Shown one piece after another: positions 32,179 through 40,901 of a DNA stretch of 64,000 nt. The first letter of the stretch is position 1; each line of letters starts with the position of its first letter. The stretch covers positions 81,733 through 145,732 of the forward strand of contig JAIUPH010000019.1 of assembly GCA_020161065.1 (NCBI GenBank), written 5' to 3'. Position numbers and translations under genes: made by a program. The notes below the pieces were generated by a model. The model was given only the letters and a program-made list of their open reading frames with translations, had not been told where the DNA came from and did not search any database. The stretch is from Pseudomonadota bacterium (GTDB taxonomy: Bacteria; Pseudomonadota; Gammaproteobacteria; Burkholderiales; Burkholderiaceae_C).

Positions 32179-32949
32179 TCAGGCGCTGGCCGAGACGAAC
32201 ACGCCTTGGCTGCGCAGCAGCCGCAGTGTCAGCAGCTCGCCGTGCAGCAGCCAGTCGCCGCCCTGGCGGCGGCAGCCCACCACCACGGCCACGGCGTCGA
32301 AGTCGGCGGTGATGACGCGCATCGCGCTGCGCTCGGGCGCCGGCACCGGCGACAGCAGGCACAGGCCGCTGAGCGAGAGGTCGCGCAGCCGCGCCGGGTG
32401 GTCGCCCGGCCGGCCCGGCAGGCGCAGCGCGGCGGCCAGCGGCCGCGCACTGCGCGGGCTGCGGCGGCGGCCCAGCAGTTCGCCGCGGTCGAAGTGCGGG
32501 CGCGGGAACAGCGGGCTGTCGCAGCCGGCGCAGCGGCTGTCGGCCTGCAGCGCCGCCGGCAACGCGTGGCGGCAGAACGGGCAGGCGCGGTCGGCGCGCC
32601 AGGTGGCGGCATCGTGCGGCACCACCACCGGCGGGGACGGCGGCGGCGGGGCCGGGCGAGGCGGCGGCGCGGCGGCCGCCGCCGGCTTGGGCGGCGCCGA
32701 CCTCGCCGCGCCCGGCGCCGCCGCGCGGCCGGCAGCGCGCAGCTGCTGGTCGTAGGCGCGGCGGCGCGCCGGGTCGGTCAGCACCGCGTAGGCGGCGTTG
32801 ATGCGCGCGGCGGCCTCGGGGTCGCCGCCGAGGTCGGGGTGGGCGCGCAGCGTGCTCATCAGCGTGCGGTAGCTGGCGCGGATGACTTCCAGCGGCGCCT
32901 CGGGCTGCACGTGCAGGATGCGGTAATGGTTGCGGCGTTCCGGCGCCAT
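32179..32949 (-). CDS. J-domain protein with zinc ribbon and PilZ-like C-terminus
   Basis: The 256-residue protein starts at ATG 32949 with GAGGAG 8 bases upstream. Residues 1-70 are a J domain with an intact HPD motif at 37-39. A P/A-rich linker (about 75-115) follows. Next is a short zinc-ribbon-like pair, CPFC...CAGC (about 120-143). The last ~100 residues include RLRDLSLSGLCLLS, similar to the D-x-S-x-x-G part of PilZ domains that bind cyclic di-GMP, although a clear R-x3-R is not obvious. J domains stimulate DnaK. It lies 61 bases after the YhhN gene. Confidence 0.75.
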   Translation of the reverse strand: MAPERRNHYRILHVQPEAPLEVIRASYRTLMSTLRAHPDLGGDPEAAARINAAYAVLTDPARRRAYDQQLRAAGRAAAPGAARSAPPKPAAAAAPPPRPAPPPPSPPVVVPHDAATWRADRACPFCRHALPAALQADSRCAGCDSPLFPRPHFDRGELLGRRRSPRSARPLAAALRLPGRPGDHPARLRDLSLSGLCLLSPVPAPERSAMRVITADFDAVAVVVGCRRQGGDWLLHGELLTLRLLRSQGVFVSASA

Positions 32950-33010
32950 CGGCTGGACTCCTCGTTCTTCGTTCGACGGTTATCGGCCGTCGCGCGCCGG
33001 ACTTGAGCCC

Positions 33011-33715
33011 TCAATTGCCCTCTTCGCTGGCCGGCGGCGCCAGCCACGAGGCGATGCACCACTGCGCCGCCCAGTAGCTGGCCAGGATCCACAGCGAAGC
33101 CAGCGGCAGCGGCGCCGCGAAGCGGTTGGTGGCGAGCAGCGCATCGCTCAGCAGGAACAGCGCGCCGCCCAGCGCCAGCCGGCGGCCGGCGGCCGCCGCC
33201 GCGTCCGTCGCCGGCGCCGCACCCGCCCGCCAGACCACGGCCGCCTGCGCCGCCATTGCCGCCAGGCAGGCCACGTAGGCCAGCACCGGAGCGCGCAGCG
33301 CCGCCGGCACGCCGGGCCACAGCCCCGCCAGCACCACGGCCGCCAGCGTGGCGTAGGCGGCGAACGGCCAGCGCCGCGCCGCCAGCGGCTGCACGCGGGT
33401 GAAGGCCATCAGGTAGGCCAGGTGCGCCAGCAGAAAGCTCACCAGCCCGGGCAGGAAGCCGCGCTGCGGCCACAGCAAGGCCACGTCGCCGGCCAGCGAC
33501 AGCAGCAGCCCGGCCAGCACCCAGCGCCGCGCGGCCGGCGTGGCGCGGCCGCGCCGCCAGGCGTAGGCGATGATCAGCACGGTGGCCAGCGGCTTGAACG
33601 CGACGTTCAGCCACGGCCGGTCCAGCGCCCACGGCGCCGAGGCGATGGCCAGCGCCGCGCTGGCCAGCAGCGCCAGCGCGTGCAGGGGATGCAGCGGGTG
33701 CAGGGCGTGCCGCAT
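33011..33715 (-). CDS. YhhN family membrane protein (lysoplasmalogenase-like)
   Basis: The 234-residue protein has about seven to eight hydrophobic segments and YhhN/TMEM86 landmarks such as FKPLATVLIIAYAW, GDVALLWPQRGFLPGLVSFL and SDALLATNRF. Eukaryotic members hydrolyse lysoplasmalogen vinyl ether bonds; the role in bacteria without plasmalogens is unclear. It starts at ATG 33715, 5 bases after the helicase stop, so it is co-transcribed with it. The N-terminus carries a small HPLHPLHA repeat. Confidence 0.85.
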   Translation of the reverse strand: MRHALHPLHPLHALALLASAALAIASAPWALDRPWLNVAFKPLATVLIIAYAWRRGRATPAARRWVLAGLLLSLAGDVALLWPQRGFLPGLVSFLLAHLAYLMAFTRVQPLAARRWPFAAYATLAAVVLAGLWPGVPAALRAPVLAYVACLAAMAAQAAVVWRAGAAPATDAAAAAGRRLALGGALFLLSDALLATNRFAAPLPLASLWILASYWAAQWCIASWLAPPASEEGN

Positions 33716-33720
33716 CGTCG

Positions 33721-35763
33721 TCAGCCCAGCGGCGGCGCGGCGGTGGCCTTGGCGGCCAGCTCGGCGCGCAGGCGCTTCAGGCGTTCGCGCGGGTCTTCCT
33801 TGGCGCCGGCCACTTCGTCGAGCTTCATCTCGGCGATGAAGCGGCTGGGCACGCCGGCCACGTAGTCGCGCCCGCGCTTGCGCCGGCGCAGGCTGCTGAC
33901 CACCAGCGTCTGGCGCGCGCGGGTGATGCCCACGTACATCAGCCGGCGCTCTTCTTGCAGCCGCTCGGCGCTCAGCTCCTCGTCGCCGCTGCGGAACGGC
34001 AGCAGCCCTTCGTTGACGCCCGCCAGCCAGACATGCGGCCACTCCAGCCCCTTGGCGGCGTGCAGCGTCGACAGCGTGACCACGTCCTGCTCGTCGCCGC
34101 GCTCGGCCAGGCTGATGATCAGGCTGATGGTCTGCGCCACCTGCAGCAGGGTCTGCGGCTCGTCGCCGCCTTCGCTTGCGCCATCGCCTTCGCCGCCGCA
34201 ACGTTTGGCGATCCAGTCGACGAAGTCGAGCACGTTGCGCCAGCGCGCGGCGGCGAGCTTGTCGCTGTCTTCGCCGTCGAGCAAATGCTGCTCGTAGGCG
34301 ATGGCTTTCAGCCAGCCGAGCAGCAGCGCGCGCGCCGCCTCGCCGCCCTGGGCGTGGCGGGCGCGGTGCTCGAGGTCGTTGACCTCGCGGCCGAAGGCGT
34401 GCAGCGCGTCGACGGCCTTGCCTTTCAGCGCCATGCCGAGGCTGGGCGCGAACAGCGCCTCGAACAGGCTCAGCTTCCACCGTGCGGCGAACTCGCCAAG
34501 GGAAGCCAGCGTCTGGTGGCCGATGCCGCGCTTGGGCGTGGTCGCCGCGCGCAGGAAGGCGGGGTCGTCGTCGGGGTTGACCAGCAGGCGCAGCCAGGCG
34601 CACAGGTCCTTGATCTCGGCGCGGTCGAAGAAGCTCTGCCCGCCCGACACCTTGTACGGAATCTGCGCGGCGCGCAGCTTCTGCTCGAACACGCGCGCCT
34701 GGTGGTTGGCGCGGTACAGCACCGCCAGGTCGCGCCAGCGCACCGCGCCGCCGGCGCGCAGCGTCTGGATGCGGGCGACCGCGCGCTCGGCTTCGTGCTC
34801 CTCGCCGTCGCAGTCGATCACGCGCACCGGCTCGCCGTCGCCGAAGGCGCTCCACAGCTTCTTCTCGAACAGCTTGGGGTTCTTGGCGATCACCGCATTG
34901 GCGGCGCGCAGGATGTGGCCGGTGCTGCGGTAGTTCTGCTCCAGCGCAATGATCTTCAAGCGCGCGAAGTCTTCGGGCAGGCGCTTGAGGTTGTCGATGG
35001 TCGCGCCGCGCCAGCCGTAGATGCTCTGGTCGTCGTCGCCCACCGCGGTGAACGGCGTGCGCGCGCCGACCAGGACCTTGAGCAGCTCGTACTGCACGGC
35101 GTTGGTGTCCTGGTATTCGTCGACCAGCACGTGGCCAAAGCGCGCCTGCCATTGCGCGCGCGCCTCGGCGTCGCGTTGCAGCAGCTTGAGCGGCAGGCCG
35201 ATCAGGTCGTCGAAGTCCACCGCCTGGTAGGCCGCCAGCCGCTCCTGGTACAGCCGCATCACGCGCGCCGCGGCGCGCTGCGGCTCGTCGGCGGCGGCGC
35301 CTTCGGCGGCGTCGGCGTCCAGGCCCTGGTTCTTCCACAGGCTGATGGCCCATTGCCAGCGCCGCGCCTGCGCGTTGTCGCTGCAGCCGCCGGCGTCGCG
35401 CAGCACGCCCAGCACGTCGTCGCTGTCGAGGATGCTGAACTGCGGCTTCAGCCCCAGGCGCTGGCCGTCGCTGCGCAGCATGCGCACGCCCAGCGAGTGA
35501 AACGTGCTGATCGCCAGGTCTTTGGCGGCGCGCGCGCCGACCAGCGCCTTGGCGCGCTCGCGCATCTCCTGCGCCGCCTTGTTGGTGAAGGTGATCGCGG
35601 CGATCTGCCTGGGCTCCAGCCCGGCCTGCAGCAGCCGCGCGATCTTGTGCACGATGACCCGCGTCTTGCCCGAGCCGGCGCCGGCCAGCACCAGGCACGG
35701 TGCGTCGAGCTGCTGCACCGCGGCCATCTGCGCGGGGTTCAGGGTGTCGGGCGCTTCGGCCAT
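33721..35763 (-). CDS. rep: ATP-dependent DNA helicase Rep (UvrD/Rep superfamily 1)
   Basis: The 680-residue helicase has Walker A GAGSGKT near residue 30, ITFTNKAAQEM (motif Ia), GDDDQSIYGWRGA near 240 (Walker B and motif III), and VTLSTLHAAKGLEWPHVW and YVGITRARQTL further on. Length and order match Rep. Rep unwinds DNA 3' to 5' and clears protein blocks from replication forks. The start ATG 35763 lies 4 bases after the glycosyltransferase stop, so the housekeeping helicase is downstream of a polysaccharide export unit; it may also have its own promoter. The YhhN gene follows after 5 bases. Confidence 0.95.
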   Translation of the reverse strand: MAEAPDTLNPAQMAAVQQLDAPCLVLAGAGSGKTRVIVHKIARLLQAGLEPRQIAAITFTNKAAQEMRERAKALVGARAAKDLAISTFHSLGVRMLRSDGQRLGLKPQFSILDSDDVLGVLRDAGGCSDNAQARRWQWAISLWKNQGLDADAAEGAAADEPQRAAARVMRLYQERLAAYQAVDFDDLIGLPLKLLQRDAEARAQWQARFGHVLVDEYQDTNAVQYELLKVLVGARTPFTAVGDDDQSIYGWRGATIDNLKRLPEDFARLKIIALEQNYRSTGHILRAANAVIAKNPKLFEKKLWSAFGDGEPVRVIDCDGEEHEAERAVARIQTLRAGGAVRWRDLAVLYRANHQARVFEQKLRAAQIPYKVSGGQSFFDRAEIKDLCAWLRLLVNPDDDPAFLRAATTPKRGIGHQTLASLGEFAARWKLSLFEALFAPSLGMALKGKAVDALHAFGREVNDLEHRARHAQGGEAARALLLGWLKAIAYEQHLLDGEDSDKLAAARWRNVLDFVDWIAKRCGGEGDGASEGGDEPQTLLQVAQTISLIISLAERGDEQDVVTLSTLHAAKGLEWPHVWLAGVNEGLLPFRSGDEELSAERLQEERRLMYVGITRARQTLVVSSLRRRKRGRDYVAGVPSRFIAEMKLDEVAGAKEDPRERLKRLRAELAAKATAAPPLG

Positions 35764-35767
35764 CGAC

Positions 35768-37165
35768 TCAATCGCTCAAGGCGCGGCGCTCGCGCTCGAT
35801 CAACCGCGCCTGCCACGAGGCCGGCAGCCAGGCCAGCAGGCGGCGCAGGCGCTGCGTCAGCCGCGCGTGGCGCTGCTGCAGCGCGTCGAGGGCCTGCTCG
35901 GCCGCATCCAGGCGCTGCTGCAGCGCGGCCTGGCGGGCCGCCGCGTCGTCCAGCGCGCGCGCCAGGTCGGTCACCTCGCGGCGCATGAAGGCGCTGTCGA
36001 GGTGGCCCTGGGCCAGTGCCTGCAGGCCTTCGTCGGCGGCCGGCGGCGCTACGCCTGTCGATGCCTGCGGGACCGGCAGCGTCGCGTAGATCTCATTCAT
36101 CGTCGCCATCATCGTCTCCATCGCCGGCAGCGGCGGCGCCAGCGGCACGCCGCCGTCGTGGCGCCGCGCCGCGCGCAAGGCCTGGTCGACGCGCGCCGCC
36201 AGTTCGGCCGGCGCGATGCCGGGGTCGTACAAGGCGCCGCCGCCGTGGCGGCGCACGCGCTCGGCCAGCGCGCCGTGGTCGGGCGCCAGCACCGTGAGGC
36301 CGCTCATCCAGGCGTCGCTCAAGGCATAGCAATGGCTTTCGGGCATGCCGGGCGGGAACAGCGCCAGCCGCGCGCCGTAGTGGCGGACCAGCGCCGGCAA
36401 CTCGTCGGGGCCGAACATGCCGTGCACGCGGATGCGACCCTCGGCGGTCCAGCCCGGGCGCAGCTGGCGCTCGGTGTAGCCCAGCACGACGATGCGATGC
36501 GGCGGCGGCAGCAGCGCCGACAACGCCTCCAGCGCCACCAGGCCCTTGTGCGCGCCGATGGCGCCGATCACCGCGACGGCGTACTCGCCATCGGGCGGCG
36601 GCAGCGCCACGGCCGACGATACGAACGGCAAGAACGGCACGAACGGCCGCGCCCCCATCGGCACCAGCCGGCAGTCGAAGCCGGCGCCGAGTGCCTGGCG
36701 CGCGTGCTCGACGATGAAGCGGCTGGGCGCCGTGCAGCGCGCCGCGCCGCGCACGAAGGCCAGCCGCGCGGCGCGTTCGTCGGCGGGCAGCGCCGGGTCG
36801 GCGAACCAGATGTCGTGCAGCGTCAGCAAATAGGGCGCGCCGCTGGCGGCGCCGATGCGCGCGCAGGCCGCGCGTACGGCCGGCACGGTGCCGTGCGCGT
36901 GCAGCGCTTGCAGCGAGTGCTGCGCGAGTGGCGCGCCGGGCGCCGCGTCGGCCAAGCCAGCGGCGACCCAACGCACGAGATCATCCGGCGCCAGTGGCGT
37001 GAAGCGCGGCACGGCGCCGGGCCGCTCCAGCACCCACTGCGCCTGCGCGACGTGCAGCACGCAATCTCCGGGGCGTTCCGCCAGCAGCTCGCGCACGCAG
37101 CGCTCGACGCCGCCACCGCCCGGCGGCATCACGTGCAGCACCCGCGGGCCGGCCAATGCGTTCAC
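35768..37165 (-). CDS. Glycosyltransferase (GT4-like) with C-terminal coiled coil
   Basis: The 465-residue protein starts with GTG 37165, overlapping the Wzt stop as GTGA. The N-terminus has VLHVMPPGGGGVERCVREL, the usual glycine-rich donor-binding loop of GT-B enzymes. The middle has VIGAIGAHKGLVALE and LFPPGMPESHCYALSDAW, the C-terminal acidic region of GT4. The last ~90 residues are a heptad-rich coil (DDAAARQAALQQRLDAAEQ). It should add a sugar to the polysaccharide exported by the Wzm/Wzt pair encoded just upstream. Donor and linkage are unknown. Confidence 0.87.
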   Translation of the reverse strand: MNALAGPRVLHVMPPGGGGVERCVRELLAERPGDCVLHVAQAQWVLERPGAVPRFTPLAPDDLVRWVAAGLADAAPGAPLAQHSLQALHAHGTVPAVRAACARIGAASGAPYLLTLHDIWFADPALPADERAARLAFVRGAARCTAPSRFIVEHARQALGAGFDCRLVPMGARPFVPFLPFVSSAVALPPPDGEYAVAVIGAIGAHKGLVALEALSALLPPPHRIVVLGYTERQLRPGWTAEGRIRVHGMFGPDELPALVRHYGARLALFPPGMPESHCYALSDAWMSGLTVLAPDHGALAERVRRHGGGALYDPGIAPAELAARVDQALRAARRHDGGVPLAPPLPAMETMMATMNEIYATLPVPQASTGVAPPAADEGLQALAQGHLDSAFMRREVTDLARALDDAAARQAALQQRLDAAEQALDALQQRHARLTQRLRRLLAWLPASWQARLIERERRALSD

Positions 37166-38364
37166 GACCAGCGGTGGTCGAGCTTGACGAAGCCGGTCTC
37201 GCGCGAGCGGCCGGCGATGTCGAAGCGCAACTCGACGTGGTCGAACATGCGCATGCCTTCGGGGTCCATCGCATGGCTGCGCGCGACGTAGGGCCCGGGC
37301 AGCAGCGGCAGCTCGGGCAGCACCAGCGTGTAGGCGTAGAGATGCGGTTCGAGCTTGCGCAGCGCGAAGCCGTCCATCTCGGAATAGCAGCCGGCGACCG
37401 GCGTGCCGTCGAGCCGCACCATGCCCACCGCCACCTGCGGCACGCGGTCGTCGGGCGAGTACACGGTGCCGCTGACGGTGAGCGTGCCTTTCTCGGGCAG
37501 CACCAGCGGCTCGTCGTCGGCGCGGTCGTTGAGCCGCATGCTGCGCACCTGGTACAGGCTGCCGCCGGCGGCCTGCGCCACGGGCTGCAGCTTGCGCGCC
37601 GCGGCGCTGCGCTCGTCGTGCCAGGTGAGGTATTGGCGCGTGACCTCGGCGGCATCGTCGGCCATGCGCACGCGGCCGCCGTCGATCCACAGCGCCCGCG
37701 AGCACAGCTTCTGCACGTGGTACATGCTGTGCGAGCACAGCAGCAGCGTGCCGCCGCCTTCCAGGTAGCGCTCCATCCAGGCGATGCACTTGCGCTGGAA
37801 CGATTCGTCGCCGACCGACAGCACCTCGTCGGTGATCAGCACGTCGGGCGTCAGCGCGGTGGCCACCGCGAAGCCCAGCCGCACCACCATGCCCGACGAG
37901 TAGTGCTTGACCGGCTGCTCGATATGGGCGCCGATGTCGGCGAACTCGACGATGCGGCCCACGTGCTGGCGCGTCTCGGCCGGCGACAAGCCCATCAGCG
38001 CGCAGCTCAGGCCGATGTTCTCGCGCCCGGTGTACTCGGGGTGGAAGCCGGCGCCCAGCTCCAGCAGCGCGCCGACGCGGCCGCGCGTCACCATCTCGCC
38101 GCTGCTGGGCTTGACGACGCCGGCGATCACCTTCAGCAGCGTGGACTTGCCGGCGCCGTTGACGCCCACCAGCGCCGTCGATTCGCCGCGCCGCACGTCG
38201 AAGGAGATGTCCTGCAGCGCCTGGAAGCTGGACGCCGCATGCGGCACGCCGCGCAGCTTGGCCCACAGCGACGCCAGCTGGCTGGCCGCCGAGGCGTGCA
38301 CCGGGTAGGCCTTGCCGACCTTGCGCAGCGAGATCAGCGGCGGCTCATCGGGCACGGCACTCAC
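37162..38364 (-). CDS. wzt: Polysaccharide ABC exporter ATP-binding protein (Wzt)
   Basis: The 400-residue ATPase begins with GTG 38364, overlapping the permease stop by four bases. Walker A GVNGAGKSTLL, signature HYSSGMVVRLGFAVAT and Walker B DVLITDEVLSVGD are clear. The ABC domain ends near 250. The C-terminal ~150 residues are beta-rich (VAGCYSEMDGFALRKLEP) and fit a Wzt-type carbohydrate-binding domain that recognises the finished chain. This indicates an O-antigen or teichoic-acid-like exporter. It is coupled to Wzm upstream and to the glycosyltransferase downstream. Confidence 0.93.
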   Translation of the reverse strand: MSAVPDEPPLISLRKVGKAYPVHASAASQLASLWAKLRGVPHAASSFQALQDISFDVRRGESTALVGVNGAGKSTLLKVIAGVVKPSSGEMVTRGRVGALLELGAGFHPEYTGRENIGLSCALMGLSPAETRQHVGRIVEFADIGAHIEQPVKHYSSGMVVRLGFAVATALTPDVLITDEVLSVGDESFQRKCIAWMERYLEGGGTLLLCSHSMYHVQKLCSRALWIDGGRVRMADDAAEVTRQYLTWHDERSAAARKLQPVAQAAGGSLYQVRSMRLNDRADDEPLVLPEKGTLTVSGTVYSPDDRVPQVAVGMVRLDGTPVAGCYSEMDGFALRKLEPHLYAYTLVLPELPLLPGPYVARSHAMDPEGMRMFDHVELRFDIAGRSRETGFVKLDHRWS

Positions 38365-39137
38365 AGCGCTTCCTCGAAATGCGGCGACAGGCGGCGGAAC
38401 ACCAGCCGCCCCGCCAACAGCAGCGCCAGGCACAGCCCGCCGGCTTGCCACTCGGCGGCGCTGGGCAGCAGGCGGCCTTGCAGCAGCGCCTCGCGCACCG
38501 CCTCGATCAGCACCGCCACCGGGTTGAGCCACATCCATTCGCGCATCCACGGCGGCACCATGCTCACGGTGTAGAGGATGGGGCAGAGGTAGAAGAGGAT
38601 GCCCATCAGCGGCACCAGGCCCTGCTCGACGTCGCGCACGAAGACCTGCAGCGCGCCCAGCAGCAGCGCCATGCCGGTGCCCAGGCAGGCCAGCGCCAGC
38701 AGGCCGTACAGCACCAGCGGCAGCCCGCTCCAGTGCAGCGCATGGCCGGTGAAGGCCAGGAACGCCAGCACCACCGCGAAGCCGGTGAGCTGCAGCACGA
38801 AGCTCGCCGCCACCGCCGCGTAGACCACCAGCTCGTGCGCGAACGGGATCTTCTTGACCAGCGCGGCATTGCCCACCACCGACATGGTGCCGCGCATCAC
38901 CGATTCGGAAAACGCCAGCCAGGGCCACAGCGCCAGCGCCAGGAAGACGAGGAAGGGCACCGCCGTCTCCGGCGGCGGCCGGATCTTCAGCACCGAGGTG
39001 AAGACGAAGTTGTAGATCAGCAGCAGCGCCAGCGGATGCAGCAGCGCCCACAGCCCGCCGAGCAGCGAGCCGGCGAAGCGGTTCGTGACTTCGCGCTGCG
39101 CAAAGCGCAGGAACAGCCACCAGGACGAGGGATTCAT
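38361..39137 (-). CDS. wzm: Polysaccharide ABC exporter permease (Wzm)
   Basis: The 258-residue protein has six hydrophobic segments and the ABC-2 polysaccharide export pattern (QREVTNRFAGSLLGGLWALL, then LLIYNFVFTSVLKIR). It carries undecaprenyl-linked polysaccharide across the inner membrane together with Wzt. ATG 39137 is the first gene of the minus-strand export unit. It is divergent from the Phd/VapC pair, with 185 bases between the start codons holding no further gene. Confidence 0.93.
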   Translation of the reverse strand: MNPSSWWLFLRFAQREVTNRFAGSLLGGLWALLHPLALLLIYNFVFTSVLKIRPPPETAVPFLVFLALALWPWLAFSESVMRGTMSVVGNAALVKKIPFAHELVVYAAVAASFVLQLTGFAVVLAFLAFTGHALHWSGLPLVLYGLLALACLGTGMALLLGALQVFVRDVEQGLVPLMGILFYLCPILYTVSMVPPWMREWMWLNPVAVLIEAVREALLQGRLLPSAAEWQAGGLCLALLLAGRLVFRRLSPHFEEAL

Positions 39138-39322
39138 GCGGCGCGGGAACGGGTGAAGACGGGATCGGCGGGCAAGTCGCAGGGTCGGGGAAGAGCGCCG
39201 TGGAACCGGCGGCGCGCAGGCAGCGCGGGCGGGGGCTGCGATGATATCGGCGCCGGCGGTGGCGGCTGGACGCGCGGTCCGCAGCCAGACTAGACTTGGT
39301 CAACTCCGGCGAGGCCCGCTTC

Positions 39323-39559
39323 ATGGCAACCGTCAACATCTACGACGCCAAGACCCGTTTGTCGCAGCTCGTGGACGAGGCTGCCGCGGGCGATGACGTG
39401 GTCGTCAGCCGCAACGGCAAGCCGGTGGCGCGCATCACGCAACTGGCCCCGCCGAAGCGGCAGGTCCGGTTCGGCGTGCTCAAGGGCAAGCTGAGCATCG
39501 CGCCAGACTTCGACGCGCCGCTGCCGGCCGACGTACTGGCCGGCTTCGAAGGGCGCTGA
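39323..39559 (+). CDS. Antitoxin of a type II toxin-antitoxin pair (Phd/YefM family)
   Basis: The 78-residue protein begins with ATG 39323, preceded by GGCGAGG. It has the Phd/YefM start TVNIYDAKTRLSQLVDEAAAG followed by SRNGKPVARI, both classic for these antitoxins. The N-terminal half binds DNA and the C-terminal half (PPKRQVRFGVLKGK) neutralises the toxin. The stop overlaps the toxin start by one base (TGATG), which couples the pair. It should repress its own operon together with the toxin. Confidence 0.9.
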   Translation: MATVNIYDAKTRLSQLVDEAAAGDDVVVSRNGKPVARITQLAPPKRQVRFGVLKGKLSIAPDFDAPLPADVLAGFEGR

Positions 39560-39936
39560 TGCGCCTGCTGCTGGACACGCAGGTCTTCCTGTGGGCCGTG
39601 GCGGGGTCGCCGCTGCTCAAGCCGGCGACGCGCCGCGTCATCGAGGGCGCCGAAGAAGTCCACGTCTCGGCCGCTTCGCTGTGGGAGATCGCCCTCAAGA
39701 CCCGCCTCGGCAAGCTGAAGGCCGACCCTGCCGCACTGGCAGCCGCCATCGACGCCAGCGGCTTCATCGAGCTGCCGGTCAGCGCGGCGCATGCCGCGGG
39801 GATCGTGCAACTGCCTTTGCATCATCGCGATCCGTTCGACCGGATGCTGGTGGCCCAGGCCTTGGCCGAGCCGCTGCGGCTGCTGACGGCCGACGCCGCC
39901 CTGGCCGCCTACGGCGAGATCGTGCTGCCGGCGTGA
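39559..39936 (+). CDS. PIN-domain toxin (VapC-like RNase)
   Basis: The 125-residue protein is a PIN domain with MRLLLDTQVFLWAVAGSP at the start (the first catalytic aspartate) and ASLWEIALKTRLGKL, HHRDPFDRMLVAQAL and LLTADAALAAYG further on. These are the four acidic PIN positions. PIN toxins cut RNA with a divalent metal. The partner antitoxin is Phd-like, a common mix. The stop overlaps the GTG start of the following glycosyltransferase, so the pair sits at the head of the polysaccharide operon. Confidence 0.9.
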   Translation: MRLLLDTQVFLWAVAGSPLLKPATRRVIEGAEEVHVSAASLWEIALKTRLGKLKADPAALAAAIDASGFIELPVSAAHAAGIVQLPLHHRDPFDRMLVAQALAEPLRLLTADAALAAYGEIVLPA

Positions 39937-40829
39937 CCACGCCCACGGTCGCCGCCGTGGTGGTGAGCTACCACCCCGACGCCGGCGCGCTGGCCGCGCT
40001 GCTGGCGGCGTTGCAGGCCGCGCCACTGCACGCGGTGATCGTGGTCGACAACGCCAGCCCGCAGCCGCCGGTGGTGGCCGGCGGCATGCAACTGATCCGG
40101 CTCGACCGCAACCTCGGCGTCGGCGCGGCGCAGAACGTCGGCATCCGCGCCGCGCTGCAGGGCGGCGCCGCCCAGGTGCTGCTGCTCGACCAGGACAGCC
40201 TGCCGCAGCCGGGCATGGTGGCGGCGCTGCAAGCCGCGCTGCAGGCCGCCGCCGCGGCGGGGCTGCGGCCGGCGGCCGCCGGGCCGCTGATCGTCGACGA
40301 GCAAGGCCACAGCGACGGCTTCGTGCGCTTTCGCCGCGGGCGCTACGAGGCGCTGCTGCCGGCGGCCGGCGAGGCCTGGATCGACTGCGACCTGCTGATC
40401 GCCTCGGGCACGCTGATCCCGGCCGCCGCGCTGCGGGCCGTCGGCGAGATGGACGAGGGCTTGTTCATCGACAAGGTCGACACCGAGTGGTGCCTGCGCG
40501 CCGCCGCCGCCGGCTGGCAACTGCTCGGCGTGCCGGCGGCGCGGCTGCACCACCGGCTGGGGCAGCGGCAACTGCGGCTGTGGTTCTTCGGCTGGCGGCG
40601 GCTGGCGCTGCACGCGCCGTTTCGCTACTACTACATGTGGCGCAACGGCCTGCTGCTGCGCCGGCGCGCCCATGCCACCGCCGCCTGGAAGCGTGCCGAT
40701 GCGCGGCAATTGCGGTCGCTGCTGCTGTACTTCGGGCTGTTGGCGCCGGGGCGCTGGGCGCGCTTGCGGATGATGGGGCGCGGCCTGGCCGACGGCTGGC
40801 GCGGGCACACGGGGGCGCTGGATCGGTGA
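39933..40829 (+). CDS. GT2-family glycosyltransferase (rhamnosyltransferase-like)
   Basis: The 298-residue enzyme starts with GTG 39933 in a GTGA overlap with the toxin gene. The GT2 pattern is AAVVVSYHPDAGALAALL, VVDNASPQPP, NLGVGAAQNVGI and LLLDQDSLPQ, which holds the metal-binding D-x-D position. DKVDTEWCLRAAAAGW provides the catalytic acidic residue, and the C-terminal LHHRLGQRQLRLW is typical of rhamnosyltransferase-type members. It probably transfers a deoxyhexose during polysaccharide assembly on the inner face of the membrane. Confidence 0.88.
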   Translation: MTTPTVAAVVVSYHPDAGALAALLAALQAAPLHAVIVVDNASPQPPVVAGGMQLIRLDRNLGVGAAQNVGIRAALQGGAAQVLLLDQDSLPQPGMVAALQAALQAAAAAGLRPAAAGPLIVDEQGHSDGFVRFRRGRYEALLPAAGEAWIDCDLLIASGTLIPAAALRAVGEMDEGLFIDKVDTEWCLRAAAAGWQLLGVPAARLHHRLGQRQLRLWFFGWRRLALHAPFRYYYMWRNGLLLRRRAHATAAWKRADARQLRSLLLYFGLLAPGRWARLRMMGRGLADGWRGHTGALDR

Positions 40830-40901
40830 CCGGCCGCCCTGCAGCGCGACAGTAGAATTTTCGGTTCTGCACTCGACGCCGCGCCGGCCGCCTTCCGCAC
40901 C

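Noticed and set aside
35768-39339. A single 725-832 codon fusion of permease, Wzt and glycosyltransferase
   Set aside because: The long frames are shadows; family-length genes with GTGA overlaps explain the region.
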